Origin: Pelargonium cotyledonis
Lineage: Eukaryota > Streptophyta > Magnoliopsida > Geraniales > Geraniaceae
Assembly (NCBI GenBank): GCA_036897625.1
Contig: JAYMTA010000404.1
Location: forward strand, 1-29,742
Length of the DNA: 29,742 bases
Reading direction: 5' to 3'
The notes below the pieces were generated by a model that was given only the letters and a program-made list of their open reading frames with translations, did not search any database and was not told the DNA's origin. Positions 22,601-29,742 of this stretch are shown one piece after another; within the stretch, counting starts at the first letter, position 1; the number at the start of each line of letters is the position of its first letter. A program made the translations under genes and the position numbers.

Positions 22601-25600
22601 TCTCTTTAACCTCCAAAAATATAGCAGACCAGTACTACTACTACTACTACTACTACCCTAATAAGCTGTGCCTTTATAAAACTAAAAACTTAGTACTGAA
22701 ATTTTAGAATTTATTTTCTAGTAGCTAGTTCTGGAGGCAAAAACACAAATTGGTAAGCAGACAAAACTGTAAATATGGATAGATCCCATTTAAATAACAG
22801 TTTTGTGAAGTCTATGGTTTAAACAGGTTGGTTCACTTACCTTAGTTTATTAATATGGTCCATATCTCCCATTGGCAATATATTACCCTCATCATATTTC
22901 CATCCAGCAATTTGCATATTACAGGAGAAGATAAGTTCTCTTACATATACAGACAAATTGGCTTTATGTGCACGTAAGGGCAAATGGAAGAATTTGAGTG
23001 TCAGCGGCTGCAGCTTGGTTCTAATTACAAACGCGAAAATATTATGGATAGCATCAAGCATTCGCCAAAACTAGAAGTTCAGTGATGAGCAAGTTTTTTT
23101 TTTTTTTTTTTTTTTTTTTGAATGTAGAAACTTCATGGCACAAAGTGCCAATAAAAGACTATTGATGTTGTAGGTAGTTGTTTTATTATTTTATTTATTT
23201 TATCGAAGAGTATGCTGTAAATGTAGATAAATTTGTCTGGACTCTGGATATTGGTTTCCAAGTAATTTTCATAAGAAGTTCTGAAAACCTTGATATTTGT
23301 GGGGGCTCATTTTTCTGTTTTAGAACATCAAATAAATCTTGCCTACCATCCTCTACAAGGCTAACATGCTGGACCTCTCAAGCTGAATGCTCTAAGTCTT
23401 TCTTTAAAGTAATTTCCCTACCTTTATTCTACCAAGTTCTGATTTTGCACACCCTAGAAAAAGGTACTAGTCTTTGTGTTACAGTTTACTGATCCATGAT
23501 ACTCAAAATGCTCTTCACAAAGACATAAACGAAGCATCTCTTCACAACATGGACGAGGCAAGACAGATCCATTCAACAACTACAGCTAACAAGCTAATTC
23601 AGAAATTGAAATTCAGATATAATAATTTTCTTGTTTCACAATATGCATATTCATAGAAAAAGACCAACATTAAAAGATATCCAATTAAGCACAGGGTATG
23701 GCAAAAGGTAAGTGAAAACTCACCAATTGACAGCTGAAATTATCAACGAACCAGGAAGACTACTAGCTGAATGCAACAAATCTAATAGAATTCCAAGAGT
23801 TCTATTTGCTTCAGACATAAGCATGAGCGGATCCAAAACTGGATGGCCACCAACCAGCCCTGAAACATTAAAAGTCTGTCTGCTTCCTGTCAAAATCGGA
23901 GGCAGTTTACATCACAGCAAATTTTGTAAGTCACTTAGAAAGCCTAATAAATGAATTGGGACAAAAAGGAAATTGAAGCATAACACCCATATAACCCCTG
24001 ACAAATTCTCAAAACTGTACATACCTTCTGTAATAGTAGACTTCTCAGAGTTGCTGGTGTGTGATGTAAAAAGCAAGATGTGTGTTTCCAAAAATTTGAA
24101 TGCCATCAACTTTAAGCTAACAGATCCAGGCTACATAATCAAGTTCAGAAGAGGTAAAATATCATTTTAAAATATCAAGCAGTTAAAACATTGGGAGAAT
24201 AATAAGCATCATATTTTAAATATAAAAAATTACAACAGTTTTATAAATGTAGAAACGATATCAACTCTACACATTTTCCATGTCATTATTTCTTTCTACA
24301 AACATTGCAACATACTACTAAAGAAGTTACAGTGAGGTATAAAGAGATAAAACGTACAGCACAAGTAGAGCCTAGAGGAATAAAATAAAAGGCTTTAATT
24401 TCCATGTGAACTGTAGTTAAGTAGCACCAAACTTGTGTGCGGCAAAAAAAAAAACACGATCTTTTTTAAATAACTCAAACTTTAATTATGAGAAAAGTAC
24501 CATAATCATCCAAATTGGACTCGCTTTAGTCCTTCAATAATGAATTGAACAAATTTGGCCCCTCACATTAACTTTTGTTGCTAGCATAGTTAACTTTGCT
24601 GACAAGGCAACGAAAAATATATGAAAAAGAATTAATACGATTTGTGCTATTAAATTATTTTAAGTTAGAAGATTGATGGTAGATGGCTTGTAGTATGAGA
24701 GACTAAATTGATTCAAATTAGCATAGTTCATGGACTGAATTTGCACTCAACAAAGACTAAACATTATCTAGTATATTTTCAATATTACAAAAACTTAAAG
24801 TTAGACTTAATCTTATTCTGGTGTTGGCAAGGTTGGCTTTTAGGATAAGAGATTCTAATTTTCCATGTTTTACCTAAAAGGCTAGAAAGCTCATTATAGT
24901 GATTTTAAATAATAAAAAATTTTAAGGCATTATTAATACTTTAAGTTTTGACTATTTATTCCATATATACATTGTATGCTTGGATTTGCATATTCATTCA
25001 AATATGCTGAGTTTTCAGTAACACTCTTTGCAGTGCTTCTATTGCTTGTCAAGTTGTCATGGACATACCCAATTCCGAAGACAAGAATCAAAATGTGCAT
25101 TTAACTTCTATACTTCACCAAGCTCCCTATGGAGACAATCATGCATATCAAACTTCCCCAATCTTTCAAGAATAAGACCTCAAAATTCTTTCGTCTATGG
25201 TACTTCGCAGTCTGTAACTATAACAAACTCCATCCCTAATGTGATTATTTGATGTAAAATGAGGAGATGTGTAACTCCATGATGCAATTTGAACTTTTAA
25301 CCATAACAAACTCATCAGTGAAACAACAACACCAAGTTTACTCACTTAATCGTATGATAGCTATTCAATAACCTCTGAATATACCAGCTCTAGGTTCATA
25401 ATTAAAATGTTAATTAAATTCACAACGCACAGCATACCTCCAATGCAATTGCAAATACAGCATCTTTGAACCTCACCATCCACATCCAAAGCTCTTGAAG
25501 CCATCTCTCAACTTTACCACGCCGATGAAACTACAAATTTCAGGATAAGCATAGAACTATAACAAGTGGGCGTGCAAATAACACATGCAAATTGAGGAAA

Positions 25601-27672
25601 GAGGATGGTAGTCACAAAGAACAATGCAACAGAAAAACTCAATCACATATATAACTAAGGTGATTCCAACAGCTCATTGTGATCCAATAAACCAAAAAAG
25701 AATTGACGAGAATTGATCACTGCATGACATCCAAGTATCACATATCAACGGATTATAAGACTATTGACTGAACAAATAATAAAAAATGAAAAACCATTGA
25801 AATTGATTTTAAACAACTGTAGAACTGTCTCAAAAGGGTCAGAAATAACAATGATCTTCAATTGAAATTTTGAAAAAATCATTAAATCAACAAAACAACA
25901 TAAAAAATTGAATGGTTACTTGAAACCCTCATCTAAAGCCTACAACTAGAAATATATAACCAAATCATTGTTTCTGCGTCATCAGCAGAAGATCCGAAAA
26001 GAATTGATCCAATTAGAATGTTGAGAGCTAATGCATTATGAACGAGCATCACAAGAATCATGTTCACTAAAATATTACATCATATATTCAGCATAATGAG
26101 GTGAGAGAAAGACCTGCACTGTCAACTCCTCCAGCACACTACAAAAGAAGTTTGTGCCACTAACAATAGATTGTCTAGCAACAATAGGGTCACCATCTTT
26201 CAATAATTCCAATAAAACAGGCATTAATAAACAAGAACGATCCATTGCTTTCAACCCAATTTCTTCCATTGCCCTGCAACCCACACAGCAAGCGATCAAA
26301 ACATATTCCATCGGGGAAGGTGTGCTAATTAAACAAACCAGATGACAATGGGAACTCTAACAAAATTATATGGCATCAAAACACCACCTTGAACATTAAT
26401 CTGATCCTAGCATCTAAATAGGTACAGACAAAGCTTGGAGAGAAAGAGGAACATGCAAAAGTCCCTAAATCAGCCATATCAGATCAGTACGAAGTAATAA
26501 AAAGAACTAAGGTATACGACAAACTTCCTGAGCGAACTGACATAAGAAGTTTATGCCAAAGCTCTCACAAGAAAAGAAGAATTACGAGAATTCAGGCAAT
26601 GCAAATGTAACAGACCATGTTACTCATTCTCTTTCTTTGTGCCATGCAATAAGCAACAAAACGAAACTTTGTATCAATGTTGAATCATGTGAAGGGATGA
26701 CTTCCAGATGGGAGATGAATTCGACCAAATGTGAACTTAAAATGTCAGGACCCACTCGTAACGGTTAAGAGTAGTAACGCTTTTTCACAGTGTCTCTCTC
26801 TGAACTTGTTTTGAAACAGGGAATATTGGTACATACTGATTCTGAACATCACAAGGTTAAGGCCTACTTCTTTGAGATGAATTATCTCTTCTTACATCGA
26901 AAATTCCTACAATAACGTATCTCAAAAAGAAATTCATAAAATGCTGTTGATGTGCTCAGAGTTGGCCAGGATTGGGATCTGGAATCTGGATGTTAAGTTT
27001 ACTTTATGGAAGTTAGGATTTAGAGCAAATAAGTATCATCTTGTTTTCAGGGATTACATGTTTTATGGGTGATCAGGATCAGTGGGTTTGATGTACTGTA
27101 AACTCAGCAAGCTCAAATTTCTTTTTGGCTAATGGCTATAGCGGTGCAGAGAATATCATAGGTAGTTTAAAGGGTGATCATCTTTTTGGTAAGACAAAAA
27201 CCAGATAGTACAAGCACACAAAAAAAAATGCAGATAAATTCAAACATGCAAAACTGAGATTTTACCACCATGATTCATAAAATCTCTGGAAATGTATGTT
27301 ATTTCATTCCGTTTAGAGAATATGCAACATAAAACAGAAAATCGCCACTAATTACGACCTTAACTCATTAGTGGAACCGAATAACGATAATTCACATAGG
27401 ACTAGCGACCAATGTGCGAGCAATAGCATGCAAAAGACGAAAGCGAACAAATTAGGGTTTCGAACTGACTGGATAAGCGATATTCTGACGAGACTTTCAG
27501 GAGAGGTGTGGAGGTCAGCCAAGTAGGGGAAGAGGTCGGAAGCGAGAGAGGGATCGGCGGAGAGTAAGATTTCTCTGGCCTGGCGAAGAGAGGAGAGCTT
27601 GACGGCCAAATCGCCATGGTTGTTGGCAGCGACGAGGAGAGAGAGAGCCTGGTCTCGCGGAGGAGCGGCCAT
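4382..27672 (-). CDS. ESP4: Symplekin-like mRNA 3'-end processing scaffold, 27 coding exons
   Basis: The product is the plant homologue of symplekin/Pta1, a nuclear HEAT-repeat scaffold joining CPSF and CstF subunits for pre-mRNA cleavage and polyadenylation. The spliced protein is 1344 residues, similar to plant ESP4. Start ATG is at 27672 (context CAACCATGGCC) and stop TGA at 4384-4382. An N-terminal HEAT/DUF3453 region covers about 1-340. A polar linker with a bipartite nuclear signal (K359KR, K379RIR) follows, then a DPRR repeat (541-553). A helical middle region carries FDIYGRAPKTVKQ, and the symplekin C-terminal domain (PF12295) covers about 1106-1260. All 26 introns are GT-AG and the reading frame closes exactly across them. 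Exon coordinates are given in the block entries below. Arabidopsis has two such genes, ESP4 and TANG1. The neighbouring IRX9H suggests the TANG1 (At1g27595) position, so the symbol marks the family, not strict orthology. Confidence 0.93.
4903..7568 (-). other. Symplekin introns 20-24
   Basis: The introns are 7070-7568, 5814-6973, 5657-5732, 5064-5584 and 4903-5018, separated by exons 21-24. They are AT-rich, with A/T homopolymer runs. In the longest, 5814-6973, I see no coding sequence, RNA gene or definable transposon. Confidence 0.75.
7644..9028 (-). other. Symplekin intron 19 (1385 bp)
   Basis: The intron carries a T run near 7750-7762 and AT-rich unique sequence. No gene, inverted-repeat element or RNA gene was recognised. 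Confidence 0.75.
9704..9724. repeat. (AC)n microsatellite
   Basis: About ten AC units lie in symplekin intron 16 (9476-10083). Confidence 0.9.
9975..10002. repeat. (CA)n microsatellite
   Basis: Fourteen CA units lie in the same intron as the (AC)n tract at 9704, about 250 bp away and in the same strand sense. Confidence 0.9.
10412..11012 (-). other. Symplekin intron 14 with a local duplication
   Basis: ATTATACATGCTTTACATGA occurs at 10851-10870 and again at 10941-10960. The following GAAGATGCCAGATAT also occurs twice (10887-10901 and 10959-10973). The left copy has 14 extra bases between the two parts, and a (TA)n run near 10918-10934 separates the copies. A short CT run lies near 10710. 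Confidence 0.7.
11633..11850. repeat. Degenerate tandem repeat, 2-3 units of about 84-103 bp
   Basis: The units begin at 11633 (GGCACTCACTATTTCTACAG), 11717 (GGCCCTCATTATTTCTTCTA) and 11820 (GGCCCTCATTATATGTC). The first two share about 50 bases, including TACAGGTCCTT, CACT.TCTTG and GCGCA.ATGAT. The third is recognisable only at its start. The array lies in symplekin intron 12. Confidence 0.6.
12045..12369 (-). mobile_element. TRIM-like mini LTR retroelement in symplekin intron 12
   Basis: Two diverged direct repeats of about 110 bp (12369-12260 and 12156-12045, minus-strand sense) both begin TGTTGAAG and share TTTAAGCTTT/CTTAAGCTTTT and GTAAGTTTA. Directly after the first repeat a sequence like TGGAGTTATAGC resembles a primer-binding site for initiator tRNA-Met (TGGTATCAGAGC, 8 of 12). 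Directly before the second repeat is a polypurine tract, GTGAGGGGGG (12166-12157). Flanks read AGAAC (12040-12044) and GGAAC (12370-12374), a 5-base target duplication with one mismatch. There is no coding capacity. The first repeat ends TTATCA and the second TTAAGT, so its terminal CA has decayed. Confidence 0.7.
13140..14247 (-). other. Symplekin intron 9 (1108 bp)
   Basis: The stretch 13200-13700 is somewhat less AT-rich than other introns and may be an old insertion, but I see no ends, repeats or recognisable coding frame. The rest is AT-rich. Confidence 0.6.
14248..15591 (-). other. ESP4: Symplekin exons 8-9: polar linker (residues 344-756)
   Basis: Exon 8 is 15591-14989 (201 codons) and exon 9 is 14883-14248 (212 codons). 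They encode the least conserved, Ser/Thr/Pro/Asp-rich part of the protein. It includes the KKR...KRIR nuclear signal, a conserved helix LTPVEQMIAMIGALLAEGER, a Thr/Ser/Val-rich stretch, and the DPRR motif divided between the two exons. Exon 9 ends with a conserved segment, RNLAVERIIVSYKHLQ, followed by MALLARLVVQ. The long open frame on the opposite strand of exon 9 is a shadow. Confidence 0.9.
22248..22336. repeat. 30-bp minisatellite, 3 units
   Basis: The units at 22248-22276, 22277-22306 and 22307-22336 all begin CTTAATAA.CAAT and continue into A.RCACACAT. A fainter partial copy precedes them (22224-22247). The array lies in symplekin intron 5. Confidence 0.8.
22633..22656. repeat. (TAC)8 microsatellite
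   Basis: Eight perfect TAC units lie in symplekin intron 5. Confidence 0.9.
22841..23070 (-). pseudogene. Exon-like open block of unknown family inside symplekin intron 5
   Basis: On the minus strand, CTTCTAG|TTTTGG opens a 230-base block with an unbroken 76-codon frame. The frame starts FWRMLDAIHNIFAF, contains LTLKFFHLPLRAHKANLS and YVRELIFSCNMQIAGW, and ends DHINKL. It closes on AAG|GTAAGT, a perfect plant donor. The amino-acid make-up is protein-like. I do not recognise the family. The alternation of aliphatic residues faintly recalls F-box/LRR proteins. Included after symplekin exon 5 it would be read in another frame and stop within 16 codons. It is probably a captured or decayed gene fragment. 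Confidence 0.35.
23094..23119. repeat. T26 homopolymer (A-tail on the minus strand)
   Basis: Twenty-six consecutive T lie between two coding-like minus-strand remnants (22841-23070 and about 23160-23430). Read on the minus strand it is an A-tract. It could be the tail of a retroposed sequence or simple slippage. Confidence 0.85.
23160..23430 (-). pseudogene. Possible decayed coding remnant in symplekin intron 5
   Basis: One minus-strand frame reads ITLKKDLEHSA, then a stop, then EVQHVSLVEDGRQDLFDVL and KQKNEPPQISRFSELLM, ending shortly before the T26 run. The composition is more protein-like than the surrounding intron. Family unknown. It may belong with the exon-like block at 22841-23070. 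Confidence 0.25.
24131..25437 (-). other. Symplekin intron 3 (1307 bp)
   Basis: The intron is AT-rich and contains the small inverted-repeat element at 24518-24748. I recognise nothing in the remaining sequence on either side. Confidence 0.8.
24518..24748. mobile_element. Small TIR element (MITE / MULE-derived) in symplekin intron 3
   Basis: The left end reads GACTCGCTTTAGTCCTTC...AATTTGGCCCCTCAC. The right end, reverse-complemented, reads GAGTGCAAATTCAGTCC...CAATTTAGTCTCTCA. The two match at roughly 70 percent over 45-50 bases. Ends of the form TTTAGTCC(C)T.AA.TAT..A are widespread in small plant DNA transposons. No target duplication is certain and there is no coding capacity. Confidence 0.55.
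25531..26113 (-). other. Symplekin intron 2 (583 bp)
   Basis: The intron is AT-rich, bounded by CAG|GTCTTT and AATTTGTAG|TTT. Nothing is recognisable inside. Confidence 0.8.
26274..27469 (-). other. Symplekin intron 1 (1196 bp)
   Basis: The intron runs from CCA|GTCAGT after exon 1 to GGTTGCAG|GGC before exon 2. The first 200 bases after exon 1 are less AT-rich, as is common for plant first introns. No gene or repeat was recognised. Short open frames here lack protein-like composition. Confidence 0.8.
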
Positions 27673-27790
27673 GGTTGACCTGACCTAGAATTGCTTTGAG
27701 TTCTGAGTGGACGATATTATTATTGAAATTGATCTGCAGAGTTGCACTATTAAAGTTAAAAGGGAGCCGTGCCAACGACAAAGATTTTTG
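27673..27790 (-). promoter_or_regulatory. Symplekin 5' UTR and core promoter
   Basis: This is the sequence between the start codon and the MITE-like element at 27800. On the minus strand it has no upstream ATG. No clear TATA box is visible, fitting a housekeeping gene. The short distance suggests that transcription starts close to, or within, the element's edge. The start site cannot be placed from sequence alone. Confidence 0.4.
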
Positions 27791-27799
27791 TAAATACTG

Positions 27800-28055
27800 G
27801 TGTGTTTGGAAACAATTTGAAATGCTGGATTTGTATCAATTGAGCTGTTTGGAAACTCTAAGAATTTGAATTTGAATTTGAGTAAAATTCAACGGCTTTC
27901 AAAATAAGTTTTGAACGTGAGATTTCAAATAATAGCTCATACCTTGTTATTTGAAATTTTATGTTTTCTCAAACATTATATTTGTATTTGAAATACAACA
28001 TTTTAAATTCAAAATTTACGAATTTCAAATCAAATCTATGTTCTCAAACACAACC
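27800..28055. mobile_element. MITE-like inverted-repeat element at the symplekin promoter
   Basis: The left end GGTGTGTTTGGAAAC mirrors the right end GTTCTCAAACACAACC, allowing one inserted base and a few changes. The interior is highly AT-rich, rich in TTTGAAT/ATTTCAAAT words, and self-complementary. An example is ATTTCAAATAA near 27932 against TTATTTGAAAT near 27948. The size, ends (GTGTTTGG) and composition fit hAT-type MITEs of plants. The target duplication is not clear. Confidence 0.6.
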
Positions 28056-28479
28056 TTAGGGTAATTATACATTGCGGTAAGCCTTTGTTTTAGTTAGCAC
28101 TCTTGAATTATTTTTTGCAACTATTTTTTATCCTATCATTTCCAAAGTTATATCCGTCAATGACTACGTTAGTGCGGTGCGAAAAAAAAAAAGACCCATA
28201 TCACCTCTGTAGCAGACCCATTTCCCCCAAATCTTCCAAACCCTAAAGCTGCACAGCTCTCCTAATATTTTGGCGACTCTTCCATGGACTCTTCTTGCTC
28301 CTCTCCTCAGAAATTTAAACTTTAACAAATTAAAATTGAAACCTAACAAATTTAAAACTCTAACACAACAAGCAAAATGAAAACCACAATAAATTTTAAA
28401 TATGAGTATTGAAACCCTAAATTTAATTTTGAATTTAAACCTAAACCCTGTTTGTTTTTAGACTCATTGGCGTTTGTTC

Positions 28480-28845
28480 GCGAGATCTCCGACAAGCTCT
28501 GGTACATGAGAACAGAGGAGGTGGATTTTCGACGAGCTTCGTCAGTTGGGTTTTTGGGGTTGTGGTGGTGATGTTACCAAAGGCAACAACAGAGAACGGT
28601 GTGAGGGAGGTGGTTGTTGGGCCTGATATATGGGAGGACAAACGGAAGTGGCGGAGCACATTGTGGTGGTCTGGCGAGACGTGTCTTGGTCGAGCAACTA
28701 GAGCAATCCGCAAGCGCCTTTGTGGTGGGTGAGCAAGGTGGAGGCAACGTCTGCTGCTATGAAGAAGATGTTGGAGAAAAGAGTGGAAAGGAGAGAGAAA
28801 GTGAGTCTCATGGAAAAGAGATAGTTAGGGTTTGTAAGAAGTAGT
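28480..28845. pseudogene. GC-richer core of the MULE-like element, possible captured gene fragment
   Basis: This core contrasts in composition with the AT-rich termini around it. Open frames up to about 90 codons exist on both strands but none has a recognisable domain. The plus strand is rich in GGTGGT-type words, giving Gly/Val-rich peptides. The minus strand ends in a CT-rich leader-like tract beside AAACCCTAAC. It may be a decayed captured exon plus 5' UTR. Confidence 0.25.
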
Positions 28846-28848
28846 TTA

Positions 28849-28938
28849 GGAATTTCATAAATTTTCGAGGAAATTTATGAATTTTCAGGCAAGTTCATGA
28901 ACTTCTGCGCGAGTCTATGCATTTTTTGGCGAGGTTAT
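28849..28938. repeat. Degenerate ~20-bp tandem repeat, about 4-5 units
   Basis: Successive units begin at about 28849, 28869, 28888, 28907 and 28928. Each has the form GG.(A/G)A(A/G)(T)TT.ATGAATTTT, for example GGAAATTTATGAATTTTCA followed by GGCAAGTTCATGAACTTCTG. The array lies inside the MULE-like element, next to its right terminus. Confidence 0.55.
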
Positions 28939-29150
28939 GTTAAAGACGAAGGGTAAAGTCCAGGGAATTTTGGGGTTTAAAAAAAATTTGATCATGTTTT
29001 GGGCACATGACCAAATAGTGTCATTTCCGTCAAATGTAACTAACGGAATGAACTCTATAAATGATAGGATAGTAAATAGTTGCAAAAAATAGTTCAGGAA
29101 TGCTAACTGAAATGAAGACTTACCGTAGAGTACCTAAATGTAATTGCCCT

Positions 29151-29742
29151 ATAAATCTATATGATGACAATCTAACTTGAACCCAACGATGACCTAATGT
29201 ACCCGACCCATATAAGGGGACGAGAACAGTGAGTTTTTTTGGGTATGAGTGGGGACAAAGCAAGAAAAAATTATTCAAACGAAGAACGGAGTGGAGACGG
29301 GTAAGGGTAATTGGTCTCACCCCGAACTTGATATATTAAATAAATAATATAAGAAAATATATTTTTATTTTTATTTTAGTACTTAAATATGGATTATATT
29401 AACTTTTGTTTAATTCAGTTTAAAAGTGTGTACAAATAAATAACTTTGTAACAAAAAATTAATCCTTATAAAGTGATAGGAAATGACTGCCACCGAATTG
29501 AGCTATACAGAAAATCAATTATTGTTGAATTGAAATTGTTGTGTTTGTAAAATTTATTCAGTTTTATTGTTTAACAAAATGTGTAGATAGTCACCCCGAA
29601 CTACACATATGTACACTTAATTACCCTCATATTTTTTAATTCGACTACTTCTAAAACTCATTTTCTCAACAACGTTGTTTGGTTGGTATTAAAGGGGCTA
29701 ATATGCCCCTTTTATTCACTCTAAAATCTAAAAACCCTACAT
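29151..29742. other. AT-rich intergenic DNA at the right edge
   Basis: No coding region was recognised. A perfect 8-base stem, AAAGGGGC/GCCCCTTT with a 6-base loop, lies at 29690-29711. A segment near 29588-29630, containing CACCCCGAACTAC and TTAATTACCC, resembles the ends of plant TIR elements, but no partner end is in the window. Confidence 0.5.

Larger units (their letters stand above)
16419..23723 (-). other. Symplekin intron 5, unusually long (7305 bp)
   Basis: The boundaries are AATTG|GTGAG (exon 5) and TTGACAG|TCTTG (exon 6). Joining them gives ...SAVNCLAVVARKRP, the expected family sequence. The interior is AT-rich with microsatellites (TA near 19525-19540, TAC at 22633-22656), a 30-bp minisatellite (22248-22336), a T26 run (23094-23119) and exon-like coding remnants (22841-23430). 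A 16-base duplication, GGAGGAGAATAACTTG, occurs at 17131 and 17160. No intact nested gene or full transposon was found from 16419 to about 22200. Confidence 0.85.
15695..27672 (-). other. ESP4: Symplekin exons 1-7: N-terminal HEAT / DUF3453 region (residues 1-343)
   Basis: Exons on the minus strand are 27672-27470, 26273-26114, 25530-25438, 24130-24025, 23886-23724, 16418-16244 and 15823-15695. The start MAAPPRDQALSLL and ANNHGDLAVKL is typical of plant symplekins. Exon 2 carries DGDPIVARQSIVSGTNFF, exon 3 the Trp-rich ELWMWMVRFKDAVF, and exon 4 LKFLETHILLF-type sequence. Exon 6 reads LAVVARKRP...LSALLDFDP and exon 7 RAMNAGDAADQVLRQVD. Several of these exons are too short to be seen as long open frames. 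They were found by matching family order with splice sites. Phases are 2, 1, 1, 2, 2, 0 and 0 in order of joining, with no base left over. Confidence 0.9.
28058..29150. mobile_element. Non-autonomous MULE-like element with ~100-bp terminal inverted repeats
   Basis: The left terminus (28058-28160) starts AGGGTAATTA and includes CGGTAAGCCTT, TTAGTTAGCA, TTTTTTGCAACTATTT and ATCCTATCATTT. The right terminus (29030-29150), reverse-complemented, starts AGGGCAATTA and includes CGGTAAGTCTT, CAGTTAGCA, TTTTTTGCAACTATTT and ATCCTATCATTT in the same order. About 870 bp lie between, GC-richer at 28480-28800. That part holds telo-box-like AAACCCTAA near 28230 and a reversed copy near 28825, and looks like captured host sequence. 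No transposase is present. I could not find a clean 8-9 bp target duplication. Confidence 0.65.

Noticed and set aside
487..27672. Functional coupling of xylan synthesis and mRNA 3' processing through gene adjacency
   Set aside because: Adjacency in a eukaryotic genome, with convergent rather than shared promoters, gives no evidence of a joint system.
29120..29320. 66-codon minus-strand frame at the right edge
   Set aside because: It starts inside the MULE-like terminus and has no recognisable sequence.

Overview
This is an ordinary AT-rich nuclear segment of a flowering plant, most likely a eudicot. The evidence is split genes with GT-AG introns, plant-style start contexts, telo-box motifs, small plant transposon relics and two plant protein families. 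The species cannot be named from the sequence. I found no bacterial features, CRISPR array, rRNA or tRNA gene, and I do not see a convincing undescribed biological system.

Two genes fill most of the window, and they converge. The left gene (+ strand, start codon 487, stop 3349, 3 exons, 410 residues) is a GT43 xylan glycosyltransferase of the IRX9H/IRX9-L type, a Golgi enzyme of xylan backbone synthesis. The right gene (- strand, start codon 27672, stop 4382) is a plant symplekin of the ESP4/TANG1 type, the scaffold of the mRNA cleavage and polyadenylation machinery. I rebuilt it by hand as 27 coding exons, 4035 coding bases and 1344 residues. All junctions are GT-AG and all phases agree. From memory, Arabidopsis has the same two families next to each other (At1g27595 and At1g27600), so this looks like old conserved microsynteny. 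Nothing suggests that the two proteins share a pathway.

Layout: 1-486, promoter and 5' UTR of IRX9H, with a tiny upstream ORF. 487-3349, IRX9H. 3350-4381, the two 3' UTRs and the space between them. 4382-27672, symplekin, including a 7.3-kb fifth intron. 27673-28057, symplekin 5' UTR and a MITE-like element at the promoter. 28058-29150, a 1.1-kb terminal-inverted-repeat element resembling a non-autonomous MULE. 29151-29742, AT-rich intergenic DNA.

The points most worth a second look are as follows. An 87-base stop-free intron in IRX9H would add a hydrophobic 29-residue segment if retained. A 325-bp TRIM-like retroelement lies 40 bp from a symplekin 5' splice site. An exon-like block sits inside the 7.3-kb intron and would act as a poison exon if included. 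Nested inverted-repeat elements lie in the symplekin promoter region. A triple DPRR motif is divided by an intron.
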